Shown: positions 1-5,925 of the stretch, in pieces
How positions within the stretch are numbered: the stretch's first letter is position 1
Layout: every line of letters begins with the position of its first letter
NCBI GenBank assembly: GCA_021107605.1
Contig: JAIOSN010000045.1
Location: 1-10,753 of the forward strand
Reading direction: 5' to 3'
Source of the DNA: Anaerolineae bacterium
Lineage (GTDB): Bacteria > Chloroflexota > Anaerolineae > B4-G1 > SLSP01
Length of the DNA stretch: 10,753 nucleotides
Position numbers and translations under genes: made by a program
The notes under the pieces: generated by a model
Seen by the model: the letters and a program-made list of their open reading frames with translations, nothing else
What the model was told of the DNA's origin: nothing
The model's database searches: none

Positions 1-178
1 ATTCCAACGTCTGCAACTCCGGACTGGGTTGTACGACGCTCTCTGATTGGCCGGCCGGGGGAGTGGGCGCCACTGTCGCGACCGGGGTAGATCCTGCTGG
101 CAACGTCTGCAACGCCACACATCCTAAAGAGCCACCAAGCAACGTTACAATGATCAATACTAGATAAATTTTCCGCAT
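1..178 (-). CDS. Lipoprotein N-terminus, cut by window edge
   Basis: A minus-strand reading frame opens with ATG at 178 and stays open to the window edge (59 codons). It starts with a short basic region and a hydrophobic stretch ending in Gly-Ser-Leu-Gly-Cys at residues 16-20, a slightly non-standard lipobox, so Cys20 would be lipidated and the protein anchored outside the cytoplasmic membrane. After the cysteine comes a Pro/Thr/Ser-rich linker, typical of a tether between lipid anchor and folded domain. A very strong ribosome site (AAGGAGGGCG) lies at 181-190, two bases before the start, which supports a real gene despite its truncation. A 12-bp repeat gives Leu-Gln-Thr-Leu twice in frame. 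The folded part is outside the window, so no function can be named. It follows the universal stress protein gene by 176 bp, separated by a palindromic repeat. Confidence 0.6.
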   Translation of the reverse strand, partial: MRKIYLVLIIVTLLGGSLGCVALQTLPAGSTPVATVAPTPPAGQSESVVQPSPELQTLE

Positions 179-211
179 TCCGCCCTCCTTGTTTCTCTAA
201 TAACCCCAGGG

Positions 212-354
212 ATTAACTCCGCTGACAAAGATTATCTTACCACAAAGACACGGAGGACACTAAGAAAAATTGGATTTTGCAGTAGAGTCAAGCTTCAATC
301 TCTATGCGCTCCGTGCCTTCGTGGTGAAACTCTTGTTTTTTCAGCAGGCTTGAG
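212..354 (-). repeat. Palindromic intergenic element, copy A
   Basis: This imperfect palindrome fills the gap between the stop of the stress protein gene and the downstream lipoprotein. Read on the minus strand, the first 17-base arm is at 309-325 and the second at 239-255; they match at 15 of 17 positions. Degenerate outer inverted repeats lie near 342-354 and 212-225 (CTGCTGA against GTCAGCGG). It aligns along most of its length with the copies at 5662-5789 and 10268-10372, but is in the opposite orientation. About 20 extra bases in the loop (near 271-294) resemble the outer end of the element, so this copy may be a fusion of two copies. No transposase or coding content is visible. Confidence 0.8.
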
Positions 355-774
355 CTAGGGCACTAACAAAACCGGGCAATGAGCATAACGCAACACCTCG
401 GTACTTACGTCGCCTAATAGCATCTCTTTCATACTCGCTGGCCCGCGTGTGCCCAACAGAATAAGAGTCACTTCTTCCTCCCGCGCAGTCTCCAAGATAA
501 CCCGTGCCGGCTCGCCAGAACGCACCAACCCGCGCGCGTTGAAGCCGTTCTTCGTCAGATATTCCACAAAATCTTCCACCACCGCATGGCCTAAATCTTC
601 CAAACTCTTCAACAACCGCTCATATCCCTCCATGCCTGAGTATTGCTCCGGCGTGTGATAAACATGCAAAATCAGGAGCTCTGCTCCCTCGATCCTGGAC
701 AGATGCTCCAAATAAGGAATAGTTTTTTCAGCCGCCGGGCTAGCATCATGCGCAAAAAGTACACGTCCGAACAT
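355..774 (-). CDS. Universal stress protein, UspA family
   Basis: This 139-residue protein has the usual length of a single Usp domain, a Rossmann-like alpha/beta fold. Visible features are the first strand with Asp10 in the RVLFAHDAS region, the strand ELLILHVYH (residues 32-40), and the nucleotide motif Gly108-x2-Gly111-x9-Gly121 followed by VST, ending in strand PVLLVP. Family members are cytoplasmic, often dimeric, and many bind ATP through G-x2-G-x9-G-(S/T). Here the residue after Gly121 is Asp instead of Ser/Thr, so ATP binding is less certain. The ATG at 774 is preceded by AGGAGGAA (781-788) at good spacing. It follows dnaJ by 45 bp, a spacer that consists of an octamer repeat plus the ribosome site, and is likely co-transcribed with dnaK and dnaJ. 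The exact role is unknown, as for most of the family. Confidence 0.93.
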   Translation of the reverse strand: MFGRVLFAHDASPAAEKTIPYLEHLSRIEGAELLILHVYHTPEQYSGMEGYERLLKSLEDLGHAVVEDFVEYLTKNGFNARGLVRSGEPARVILETAREEEVTLILLGTRGPASMKEMLLGDVSTEVLRYAHCPVLLVP

Positions 775-788
775 TGATGTTTCCTCCT

Positions 789-820
789 ATTAGTCTAATA
801 GTCAAGTAGTCGGGTAGTCT
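789..820. repeat. Four 8-bp tandem units before usp
   Basis: Four degenerate units (attagtct, aatagtca, agtagtcg, ggtagtct on the plus strand; GACTA core on the minus strand) run from the first base of the dnaJ stop codon to the base beside the usp ribosome site. The whole spacer between the two genes is therefore repeat. The units resemble those at 3894-3933. Confidence 0.65.
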
Positions 821-1782
821 CACCGCAAATTTTTCAACTTCTCCAAAAGAGATTTCTCTTCAGCTGAGAGCTGCTTCGGCAACTGCGCCTGTACTGCGAC
901 GTACAAGTCGCCATGTTGCTGCGGGTCCTTCAACTCTGGCATTCCCCGTCCCCGCAAACGAAAACGCTGCCCGTTTTCCGTCTCCGGGGGGATATTCAAC
1001 ATCACAGTCCGGCCATCCAGAGTAGTAGTGGGGACTTCGCCGCCCAACAACAGCGTGTAGAGATCCACTCCTACGGACATCTGCAAATCGTCGCCGCGAC
1101 GCTTGAATTGCGCATCCTCGCTCACCGTCACCTTCAGATAGAGATCCCCACCGCCCAGACCGGTTCCTGCTCCTGCAATCCGCACCCGCGTGCCATTCGC
1201 GGCCCCTGGCGGGATTGTGATTTCCAGGCGACGCCCGCCAATTTGAAGAAGCCGCTTGGCACCGTGATAAGCCTCGCGCAAGCTGATCTCCACCGGTTGA
1301 GCGTTGGCCGGCTGGGAACGTGCGGGTTGTTGCATACGCCCCCCGAAACCAGCGAAAGGATCGCCCGCACGGCCAGTTGGCGCTCCCCTCCCGCCGCCAA
1401 AAAGCTGTTGGAAGAAATCAGAGAAGACCCCGCCGCCAGCGCCAAACAAATCTTGGAAATCACCAGAATAGACGTGCCGCTGGCCGCCGGGACGTGCCCC
1501 CCCGCCAACCCACTGGCTCCAATCGAAATCCGCTGAACTGCGGCCAGAACGCTGCCATTGTTTCCACTGTGAGCCGAACTGGTCGTATAAGCGCCGTTTT
1601 TCGGGATCAGAAAGCACCTCATAAGCCTCGTTGTTCTCTTTGAACTTCTCCTCGGCCGCCTTATCTCCTGCGTTCATATCTGGATGATATTTACGCGCCA
1701 GACGGCGATAAGCCTGCTTAATCTCCGCCTTTTCCGCCTGCCGCGCCACCCCTAAGGCTTGATAGTAATCCTTATATTCCAT
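820..1782 (-). CDS. dnaJ: DnaJ/CbpA-type class B Hsp40 co-chaperone
   Basis: This J-domain protein (320 residues) would stimulate the ATPase of DnaK and deliver unfolded clients in the cytoplasm. Residues 3-70 are the J domain, with the diagnostic HPD at 33-35 and the KFKENNEAYEVLSD helix. Residues 85-150 form a Gly/Phe-rich linker. Residues 163-300 are the two beta-rich client-binding domains (VEISLREAYHGA, PPGAANGTRVRIAGAG, then LDGRTVMLNIPPETENGQ), followed by a basic C-terminal helix. There are no CxxCxGxG zinc repeats, so this is class B (CbpA-like), not classical DnaJ. The start at 1782 has GGAGGG four to five bases upstream. It lies 93 bp after dnaK, with a stem-loop in the gap, and its stop codon touches an octamer repeat. 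It is probably co-transcribed with dnaK as its dedicated partner. Confidence 0.96.
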   Translation of the reverse strand: MEYKDYYQALGVARQAEKAEIKQAYRRLARKYHPDMNAGDKAAEEKFKENNEAYEVLSDPEKRRLYDQFGSQWKQWQRSGRSSADFDWSQWVGGGARPGGQRHVYSGDFQDLFGAGGGVFSDFFQQLFGGGRGAPTGRAGDPFAGFGGRMQQPARSQPANAQPVEISLREAYHGAKRLLQIGGRRLEITIPPGAANGTRVRIAGAGTGLGGGDLYLKVTVSEDAQFKRRGDDLQMSVGVDLYTLLLGGEVPTTTLDGRTVMLNIPPETENGQRFRLRGRGMPELKDPQQHGDLYVAVQAQLPKQLSAEEKSLLEKLKNLR

Positions 1783-1820
1783 TTACCCTCCTCGACCGAT
1801 AACCAAGCAGCAGTACCAAG

Positions 1821-1851
1821 AGAGGGGGCGGCTGAGAAGCCCACCCCCTCT
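1821..1851 (-). other. Stem-loop between dnaK and dnaJ
   Basis: Perfect 8-bp arms (AGAGGGGG at 1821-1828, CCCCCTCT at 1844-1851) close a second 4-bp stem (GGCT/AGCC) through a 1x2 internal loop, with a four-base apical loop. No run of T follows on the minus strand, so it is a poor intrinsic terminator. It may instead be an mRNA-processing or stability element that sets the dnaK to dnaJ ratio; that role is inference. Confidence 0.6.
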
Positions 1852-1875
1852 TACTAATCGCTCTTAACTCTCACC

Positions 1876-3780
1876 TTATATTTCGCGATATTCACCGTCC
1901 ACCACATCCGGGTCCTCATCAGCGGCGGGACTAACATCGGGGCCTACATTCGGCCCACCGTGCTGACCGGTGTTATCGTACATCTGTTGCCCCATCTTCA
2001 TGGAAGCCTGGCGCAGATCCTCGATCGCCGCGCGGATAGTCTGAGCATCATCACTCTCTTGAGCCTGCTTGAGAGCCTCGATCTGCCCCTCGATCTCGCT
2101 GCGCATATCCTCAGGGAGCTTCTCCCCCTGTTCATTCAAGACCTTCTCAATCTGGTAAGCCAGCGCGTCAGCCTCGTTGCGGGCGTCAACCAGATCACGG
2201 AGCTGTCGATCTTCGGCCTCATGCAACTTAGCATCTTCAACCAGCCTATCCACCTCTCCCTCGCTCAGATTTGTGGAAGCGGTGATGGTGATGTTCTGCT
2301 CACGTCCGGTCGCCTTATCCTCCGCCGAAACGGTCAAAATGCCGTTGGCGTCAATATCGAAGGAGACCTCAATCTGCGGGATACCGCGCGGCGCGGGTGG
2401 AATACCATCAAGTCGGAACTGGCCCAACAACATATTATCCGCGGACATCGGGCGCTCACCCTGGTAGACCTTGATGTCTACCGCCGTCTGCCCATCCTGA
2501 GCCGTCGTGAAAGTCTCAGCCTTGCGCACCGGGACAGTGGTATTACGCTCAATCAAAGGCGTCACCCGATTGCCCAACGTCTCCACGCCTAATGAAAGCG
2601 GCGTCACGTCTAACAACAAGATATCATGCACCTCGCCGCCCAACACCCCACCCTGAATGGCTGCCCCAATGGAGACCACCTCGTCGGGATTGACGCCCTT
2701 GTGCGGCTCCTTCCCATTCGTCAATTTGCGAACCAGCTCTTGCACCATGGGCATGCGCGTCGCGCCACCGACCAAGACCACCTCATCCAACTTGGCGGGA
2801 GTGATCCGCGCATCCTTCAACGCCTGCTCAAACGGCACGCGGCAGCGCTTCACCAGATCACTGGTCATCTGCTCAAACCGCGCGCGGGTCAGACGCAATA
2901 ACAGATTCTTGGCCCCAGATTCATCCGCCGTGATGAAGGGTAAGTTGATCTCCGCCTCCAACATAATGGAAAGTTGCACCTTGGCTTCCTCAGCCGCCTC
3001 ACGCAGACGTTGCATGGCCTGACGATCACCGCTCAGATCAATGCCCTCTTGCGTCTTGAACTCCTTTAACATCCAGCGCACGATCCGCTCATCCCAATCG
3101 TCGCCGCCCAAATGCGTATCGCCATTGGTGGATTTGACCTCGATCATCCCCTCACTGACCTCCAGGATGGAGACGTCAAAAGTACCACCGCCCAAGTCGA
3201 AGACCAGGATAGTCTCATCAACTTTCTTATCCAGGCCGTATGCCAACGCCGCCGCCGTCGGCTCATTGATAATGCGCTTCACTACCAGACCGGCAATCTG
3301 GCCGGCATCTTTCGTCGCCTGCCGCTGGCTATCGTTGAAGTAAGCCGGCACCGTGATGACTGCTTCTGTCACCTTCTCGCCCAAATAAGATTCCGCGTCC
3401 TTCTTCAACTTCTGCAATATCATCGCCGAGATCTCCTGCGGCGTATATGCTTCCCCGGTGGCCGGAACAGCCACCCGCGCATCTCCCTGCGGCCGCGCCT
3501 CAATATTATAGGAGACCATCTTGCAGGTAACATTTACCTCCGGCTCATCAGCCCGGCGGCCCATCAGCCGCTTGACTGAATAAACCGTATTCTCGGCATA
3601 CACCACCGCCTGTCGCTTCGCCGGCACACCCACCAACCGCTCGCCTTTCTTAGTAAAAGCCACCACGGAGGGACACAAGCGCCCGCCCTCAGCCGTAGGA
3701 ATAACCGTCGCCTGCCCACCTTCCATAATAGAAACAGCCGAGTTGGTCGTTCCTAAATCAATCCCAATGATCTTGCCCAT
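1876..3780 (-). CDS. dnaK: Molecular chaperone DnaK (Hsp70)
   Basis: This is a full-length Hsp70 of 634 residues, the usual DnaK length. It binds and releases unfolded protein segments in an ATP-driven cycle in the cytoplasm. The nucleotide-binding domain shows the phosphate-1 motif DLGTTNS (8-14), VPAYFNDSQRQATKDAG (144-160), NEPTAAALAYG (172-182), DLGGGTFDVS (195-204) and VLVGGATRMP (335-344). The interdomain linker ILLLD is at 387-391. The substrate domain follows (VTPLSLGVET), then the helical lid and an acidic tail ending near DPDVVDGEYREI. The frame is open 11 codons further upstream, but ATG at 3780 starts the canonical MGKIIGIDLG and has AGGAGG six bases before it, so I chose it. dnaJ follows on the same strand; no grpE or hrcA lies within the window. 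No CIRCE element was found upstream, so heat control, if any, uses another system. Confidence 0.98.
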   Translation of the reverse strand: MGKIIGIDLGTTNSAVSIMEGGQATVIPTAEGGRLCPSVVAFTKKGERLVGVPAKRQAVVYAENTVYSVKRLMGRRADEPEVNVTCKMVSYNIEARPQGDARVAVPATGEAYTPQEISAMILQKLKKDAESYLGEKVTEAVITVPAYFNDSQRQATKDAGQIAGLVVKRIINEPTAAALAYGLDKKVDETILVFDLGGGTFDVSILEVSEGMIEVKSTNGDTHLGGDDWDERIVRWMLKEFKTQEGIDLSGDRQAMQRLREAAEEAKVQLSIMLEAEINLPFITADESGAKNLLLRLTRARFEQMTSDLVKRCRVPFEQALKDARITPAKLDEVVLVGGATRMPMVQELVRKLTNGKEPHKGVNPDEVVSIGAAIQGGVLGGEVHDILLLDVTPLSLGVETLGNRVTPLIERNTTVPVRKAETFTTAQDGQTAVDIKVYQGERPMSADNMLLGQFRLDGIPPAPRGIPQIEVSFDIDANGILTVSAEDKATGREQNITITASTNLSEGEVDRLVEDAKLHEAEDRQLRDLVDARNEADALAYQIEKVLNEQGEKLPEDMRSEIEGQIEALKQAQESDDAQTIRAAIEDLRQASMKMGQQMYDNTGQHGGPNVGPDVSPAADEDPDVVDGEYREI

Positions 3781-3786
3781 CTGTAA

Positions 3787-3792
3787 CCTCCT
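3787..3792 (-). promoter_or_regulatory. Ribosome binding site fixing dnaK start
   Basis: AGGAGG on the minus strand, six bases before ATG at 3780. It selects this start over the in-frame ATG at 3813, because the alternative would add a non-conserved 11-residue extension that overlaps this site. Confidence 0.85.
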
Positions 3793-3893
3793 CTCTTCCA
3801 AATCCCTTAGCAACTATAAATTCTCAACCTTTTAGAGTATAGTGGATAAGTATTAGAAATTCATTAGCAAAAGATTAGAACTTTATAGATTTT

Positions 3894-3933
3894 GATTAGT
3901 TGATTAGTCGATTAGTCGATTAGTCGGGTAGTG
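3894..3933. repeat. Five 8-bp tandem units upstream of dnaK
   Basis: The plus strand reads gattagtt, three exact copies of gattagtc, then a degenerate gggtagtg. On the minus strand the unit is GACTAATC. It lies about 115 bp upstream of the dnaK start and next to a palindrome, and is the most regular of the four short tandem arrays in the window. Confidence 0.85.
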
Positions 3934-3980
3934 TATCATCTCAAAAAATCGGGGAAAATCATAGAGCGTAGCAAAAATTA

Positions 3981-4038
3981 GCCACGAATTTCACAAATTG
4001 CCACGAACAAAAAAGAAAAAATTAGTGGAATTCGTGGC
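3981..4038. repeat. Palindromic intergenic element, type D
   Basis: Arms gccacgaatttcac (3981-3994) and gtggaattcgtggc (4025-4038) are complementary at 13 of 14 positions around an A-rich centre. A partial direct copy of the left arm (gccacgaac) recurs at about 4000-4008. The sequence differs from copies A-C, but the layout is the same: GC-richer arms around an A/T run that reads AATTTTTTCTT on the minus strand. It lies between the hydrolase gene and dnaK. Confidence 0.75.
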
Positions 4039-4114
4039 AGAAAAAAGCCAGGTCAGCTTGAGACGCCCCAAACTATTGAGAAGATACCAGGTAGTCGTTC
4101 CCGCGCCTGCTAGC

Positions 4115-4154
4115 CAATTTGCCATTTGTTGATTTGTCCACTTGCTGATTTGTC
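4115..4154. repeat. Five degenerate 8-bp units at hydrolase 3' end
   Basis: Units caatttgc, catttgtt, gatttgtc, cacttgct and gatttgtc follow each other and end three bases from the stop codon of the GH13 gene. The minus-strand consensus GACAAATC is close to the GACTAATC of the 3894-3933 array, so both probably share an origin. Confidence 0.55.
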
Positions 4155-4157
4155 AGC

Positions 4158-5597
4158 TCAACGCACCCAGACGCGCGCCGTCAACGGCGCCAGTCGCAAA
4201 GCCACTTTTTCGCCGTGCAACACGAGCTTCTCGCCGCTCCACGCGCCCACCAGCGGTTGCGCGCTAGATGGCAACCCGGCCAACTCCAACTGGAGTTCGG
4301 CAGCCTCCGTACCCACATTAAAAGCTACCACCACCAGCTCCTCCTCCGAGTAACGCGCGAAAGCGTAGAGCTCACCCTGCGCGTAGAGGGTCCGATATTC
4401 GCCCCTGCGCAAAACCGGGTGTGCCTGGCGCAGCGCAATGTACCGCCGCATATCCGCCAGCAAGTCCTGGTCCCAACGCTCCTCCTCCCAGGGGAAACCA
4501 CGCCGGCAATCAGGATCCTCACCGCCCTTCATCCCGATCTCGTCACCGTAGTAGATACTGGGCGCACCGGGGAAGGTTAGCTGGAAGAGCGTCGCCAGTC
4601 GCAACCGCCGCGCGTCCCCGCCCACCAACGTGAGAAAGCGCGGTTCATCGTGACTGCTCAGTAAGTTGAATTGCGCTTGCGTGACCTCTGGAGCGTAGAG
4701 CGTCAACATCTCGTCCACCTGCCGGGCAAAATCCTCCGCCGTCAAGGCTTCCAACGCAAAGCCGCCCGGCTCAAACTCCGTATCCAACGCCGCACCGCCA
4801 AAGAAGCCCAGGCAAACCCGGTTGAACGGATAGTTCATCACCGCGTCGAAGTGTTCGCCCTGCAACCACTCGCACGCCTCATGCCAGATCTCCGCCAGGA
4901 TGTAGGCTTCTGGATTGATCGCCTTCACCCGCCGGCGGAACTCCTCCCAGAAGCCGGGCGTCGTGATCTCCAACGGCACATCCAACCGCCAGCCGTCGAT
5001 ACCCTGCTCCAGCCAATACTCCGCCACCTGGAAGATAAACTTACGCACCTCCGGATTATCGGTATTGAGCTTGGGTAATTCGCGATTATCCCACCAACAG
5101 AGATAATTGGCCCCTTCCTCATCCTGGAAAGCCCGCAATGGTAAATCCTTGACGATAAACCAATCGATGTAGGGCGATTGGTGATTGTTTTCCATAATAT
5201 GGTTGAATTGGAAAAAGCCCCGGCTGGCGTGATTGAAAACGCCATCCAATATCACCCGGATGCCACGCGCGTGAGCCTCCTGCAACAACTGTTGAAAGGC
5301 CTCATCCCCGCCCAGCAGCGGATCCACTCGCAGATAGCAATGTGTGTGGTAGCGGTGATTGGCCGCCGATTGGAAGATCGGGTTGAAGTAGAGCGCCGTG
5401 ATACCCAACTCGACCAAGTAGTCCAAGTGCTCTACCACACCCCACAGATCACCGCCCTTAAACCCGCGCCTCGTCGGCGGCGCATCCCACGGCTCCAAAT
5501 TCCCCGGCTTGGCGACGCGCTCGCTCTTGGCAAAACGGTCTGGGAAAATTTGGTAGAAAATAGCATCCTTGACCCAATTTGGTGTTCTGATTGACAT
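4158..5597 (-). CDS. GH13 alpha-glucan hydrolase, neopullulanase-like
   Basis: This 479-residue enzyme has a (beta/alpha)8 alpha-amylase fold and would hydrolyse alpha-glucosidic bonds in maltodextrins, pullulan or cyclodextrins with retention of configuration. Conserved regions: DGVFNH (118-123), LPKLN (174-178), GWRLDV with nucleophile Asp206, ILAEIWHE with acid/base Glu236, and SSHDEPR with Asp317. QLTFPGAPSIYYGDEIGM (339-356) and the C-terminal beta domain match the cyclomaltodextrinase/neopullulanase group (GH13_20). It lacks the CBM34 domain that most of that group carry at the N-terminus. An in-frame TAA at 5607-5609, twelve bases before the ATG, shows this is not a mis-called start. 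No signal peptide is seen, so it is probably cytoplasmic. AAGGAG precedes the ATG by five bases. The gene stands alone between repeats, with no sugar transporter or regulator beside it. Exact substrate cannot be read from sequence. Confidence 0.93.
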   Translation of the reverse strand: MSIRTPNWVKDAIFYQIFPDRFAKSERVAKPGNLEPWDAPPTRRGFKGGDLWGVVEHLDYLVELGITALYFNPIFQSAANHRYHTHCYLRVDPLLGGDEAFQQLLQEAHARGIRVILDGVFNHASRGFFQFNHIMENNHQSPYIDWFIVKDLPLRAFQDEEGANYLCWWDNRELPKLNTDNPEVRKFIFQVAEYWLEQGIDGWRLDVPLEITTPGFWEEFRRRVKAINPEAYILAEIWHEACEWLQGEHFDAVMNYPFNRVCLGFFGGAALDTEFEPGGFALEALTAEDFARQVDEMLTLYAPEVTQAQFNLLSSHDEPRFLTLVGGDARRLRLATLFQLTFPGAPSIYYGDEIGMKGGEDPDCRRGFPWEEERWDQDLLADMRRYIALRQAHPVLRRGEYRTLYAQGELYAFARYSEEELVVVAFNVGTEAAELQLELAGLPSSAQPLVGAWSGEKLVLHGEKVALRLAPLTARVWVR

Positions 5598-5602
5598 GCT
5601 AG

Positions 5603-5608
5603 CTCCTT
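5603..5608 (-). promoter_or_regulatory. Ribosome binding site of GH13 gene
   Basis: AAGGAG five bases before ATG at 5597. It overlaps the in-frame TAA (5607-5609), so translation cannot begin further upstream; this settles that the protein has no N-terminal CBM34 domain. Confidence 0.8.
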
Positions 5609-5615
5609 AAAATGT

Positions 5616-5664
5616 AAGTCGAAAGTCAGTAGTCAAAAGTCGAAAGTTGCAAGTTAAAAGTTTT
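5616..5664. repeat. Seven 7-bp tandem units before GH13 gene
   Basis: Seven contiguous degenerate heptamers: aagtcga, aagtcag, tagtcaa, aagtcga, aagttgc, aagttaa, aagtttt on the plus strand; (A/G)ACTT core on the minus strand. The array begins eight bases from the ribosome site and runs into the outer end of palindrome copy B. It would lie in the mRNA leader or promoter region of the hydrolase gene. Confidence 0.75.
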
Positions 5665-5789
5665 GAGTCTACTGAAAAACCAAGAATTTCACCGCGAAGG
5701 CGCAAAGAGCGTCAAGATTTGAAACTTAATTTTTTTCTTAGCGTTCTTTGCGTCTTTGCGGTAAGCTATCTTTTTTCAGTGGAGTCAAA
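5662..5789 (+). repeat. Palindromic intergenic element, copy B
   Basis: This is the best preserved copy. Outer inverted repeats 5662-5679 and 5772-5789 match at 16 of 18 positions. Inner arms 5691-5711 and 5742-5762 match at 18 of 21, and the three mismatches can be G-U pairs in plus-strand RNA. The centre holds a T7 run (AATTTTTTTCTTAG), shared with copies A and C. Outer repeats plus an AT-rich core give a MITE-like shape, but no target-site duplication or coding sequence is evident. It lies between the nitroreductase and GH13 genes. Confidence 0.85.
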
Positions 5790-5857
5790 GTTGAGACGCA
5801 TTGTACCCTCATCCGAGGATTTTGTCACGGGTTCTTGCGAGGCTAGATTCGCGCACA

Positions 5858-5886
5858 GGCGGAGGAGCCTTCCAGCCTCCTCCGCC
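5858..5886 (-). other. GC-rich hairpin after nitroreductase gene
   Basis: Perfect 10-bp arms ggcggaggag (5858-5867) and ctcctccgcc (5877-5886) enclose a nine-base loop, about 40 bases after the nitroreductase stop. The stem suits a terminator, but no T run follows on the minus strand. It may stop transcription weakly or protect the 3' end of the mRNA. Confidence 0.5.
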
Positions 5887-5925
5887 GTTACCTGCTACCC
5901 AGCCAACGCGCTATGGAAAGCGCGG

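Larger units (their letters stand above)
3781..4157. other. 377-bp gap: repeats and dnaK leader
   Basis: No gene is supported here. The part next to dnaK (3781-3893) is AT-rich and should hold its promoter. A TATACT hexamer on the minus strand at 3836-3841 is the best -10 candidate, but no convincing -35 lies at 16-18 bp, so it is not annotated as a promoter. The rest holds an octamer array (3894-3933), a palindrome (3981-4038) and a second octamer array (4115-4154). No T-rich intrinsic terminator for the upstream hydrolase gene was found. Confidence 0.6.
5598..5925. other. 328-bp gap: repeats and hairpins only
   Basis: No gene is supported. From left to right it holds the hydrolase ribosome site, a heptamer array (5616-5664), palindrome copy B (5662-5789), about 70 bp without visible structure, a GC-rich hairpin (5858-5886) and a small hairpin (5907-5924) directly after the nitroreductase stop. 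Open frames crossing it are products of the repeat. Confidence 0.6.

Noticed and set aside
913..1622. Long frames inside dnaJ on both strands
   Set aside because: They are shadows of a GC-rich gene; the J-domain frame is the only one with conserved motifs.
3808..3870. Two TTAGCAA motifs upstream of dnaK considered as CIRCE halves
   Set aside because: Only the TTAGCA part matches, both are in the same orientation, and no GAGTGCTAA partner lies nine bases away.
3894..4038. Octamer array and palindrome considered as a CRISPR or origin
   Set aside because: Units are only 8 bp without spacers, there are no cas genes, and no DnaA boxes or dnaA/dnaN genes are seen.
5616..5664. TTGACT heptamer considered as a -35 promoter box for the GH13 gene
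   Set aside because: Spacing of 16-17 bp leads to no credible -10 and would place the start site at or past the ribosome site.
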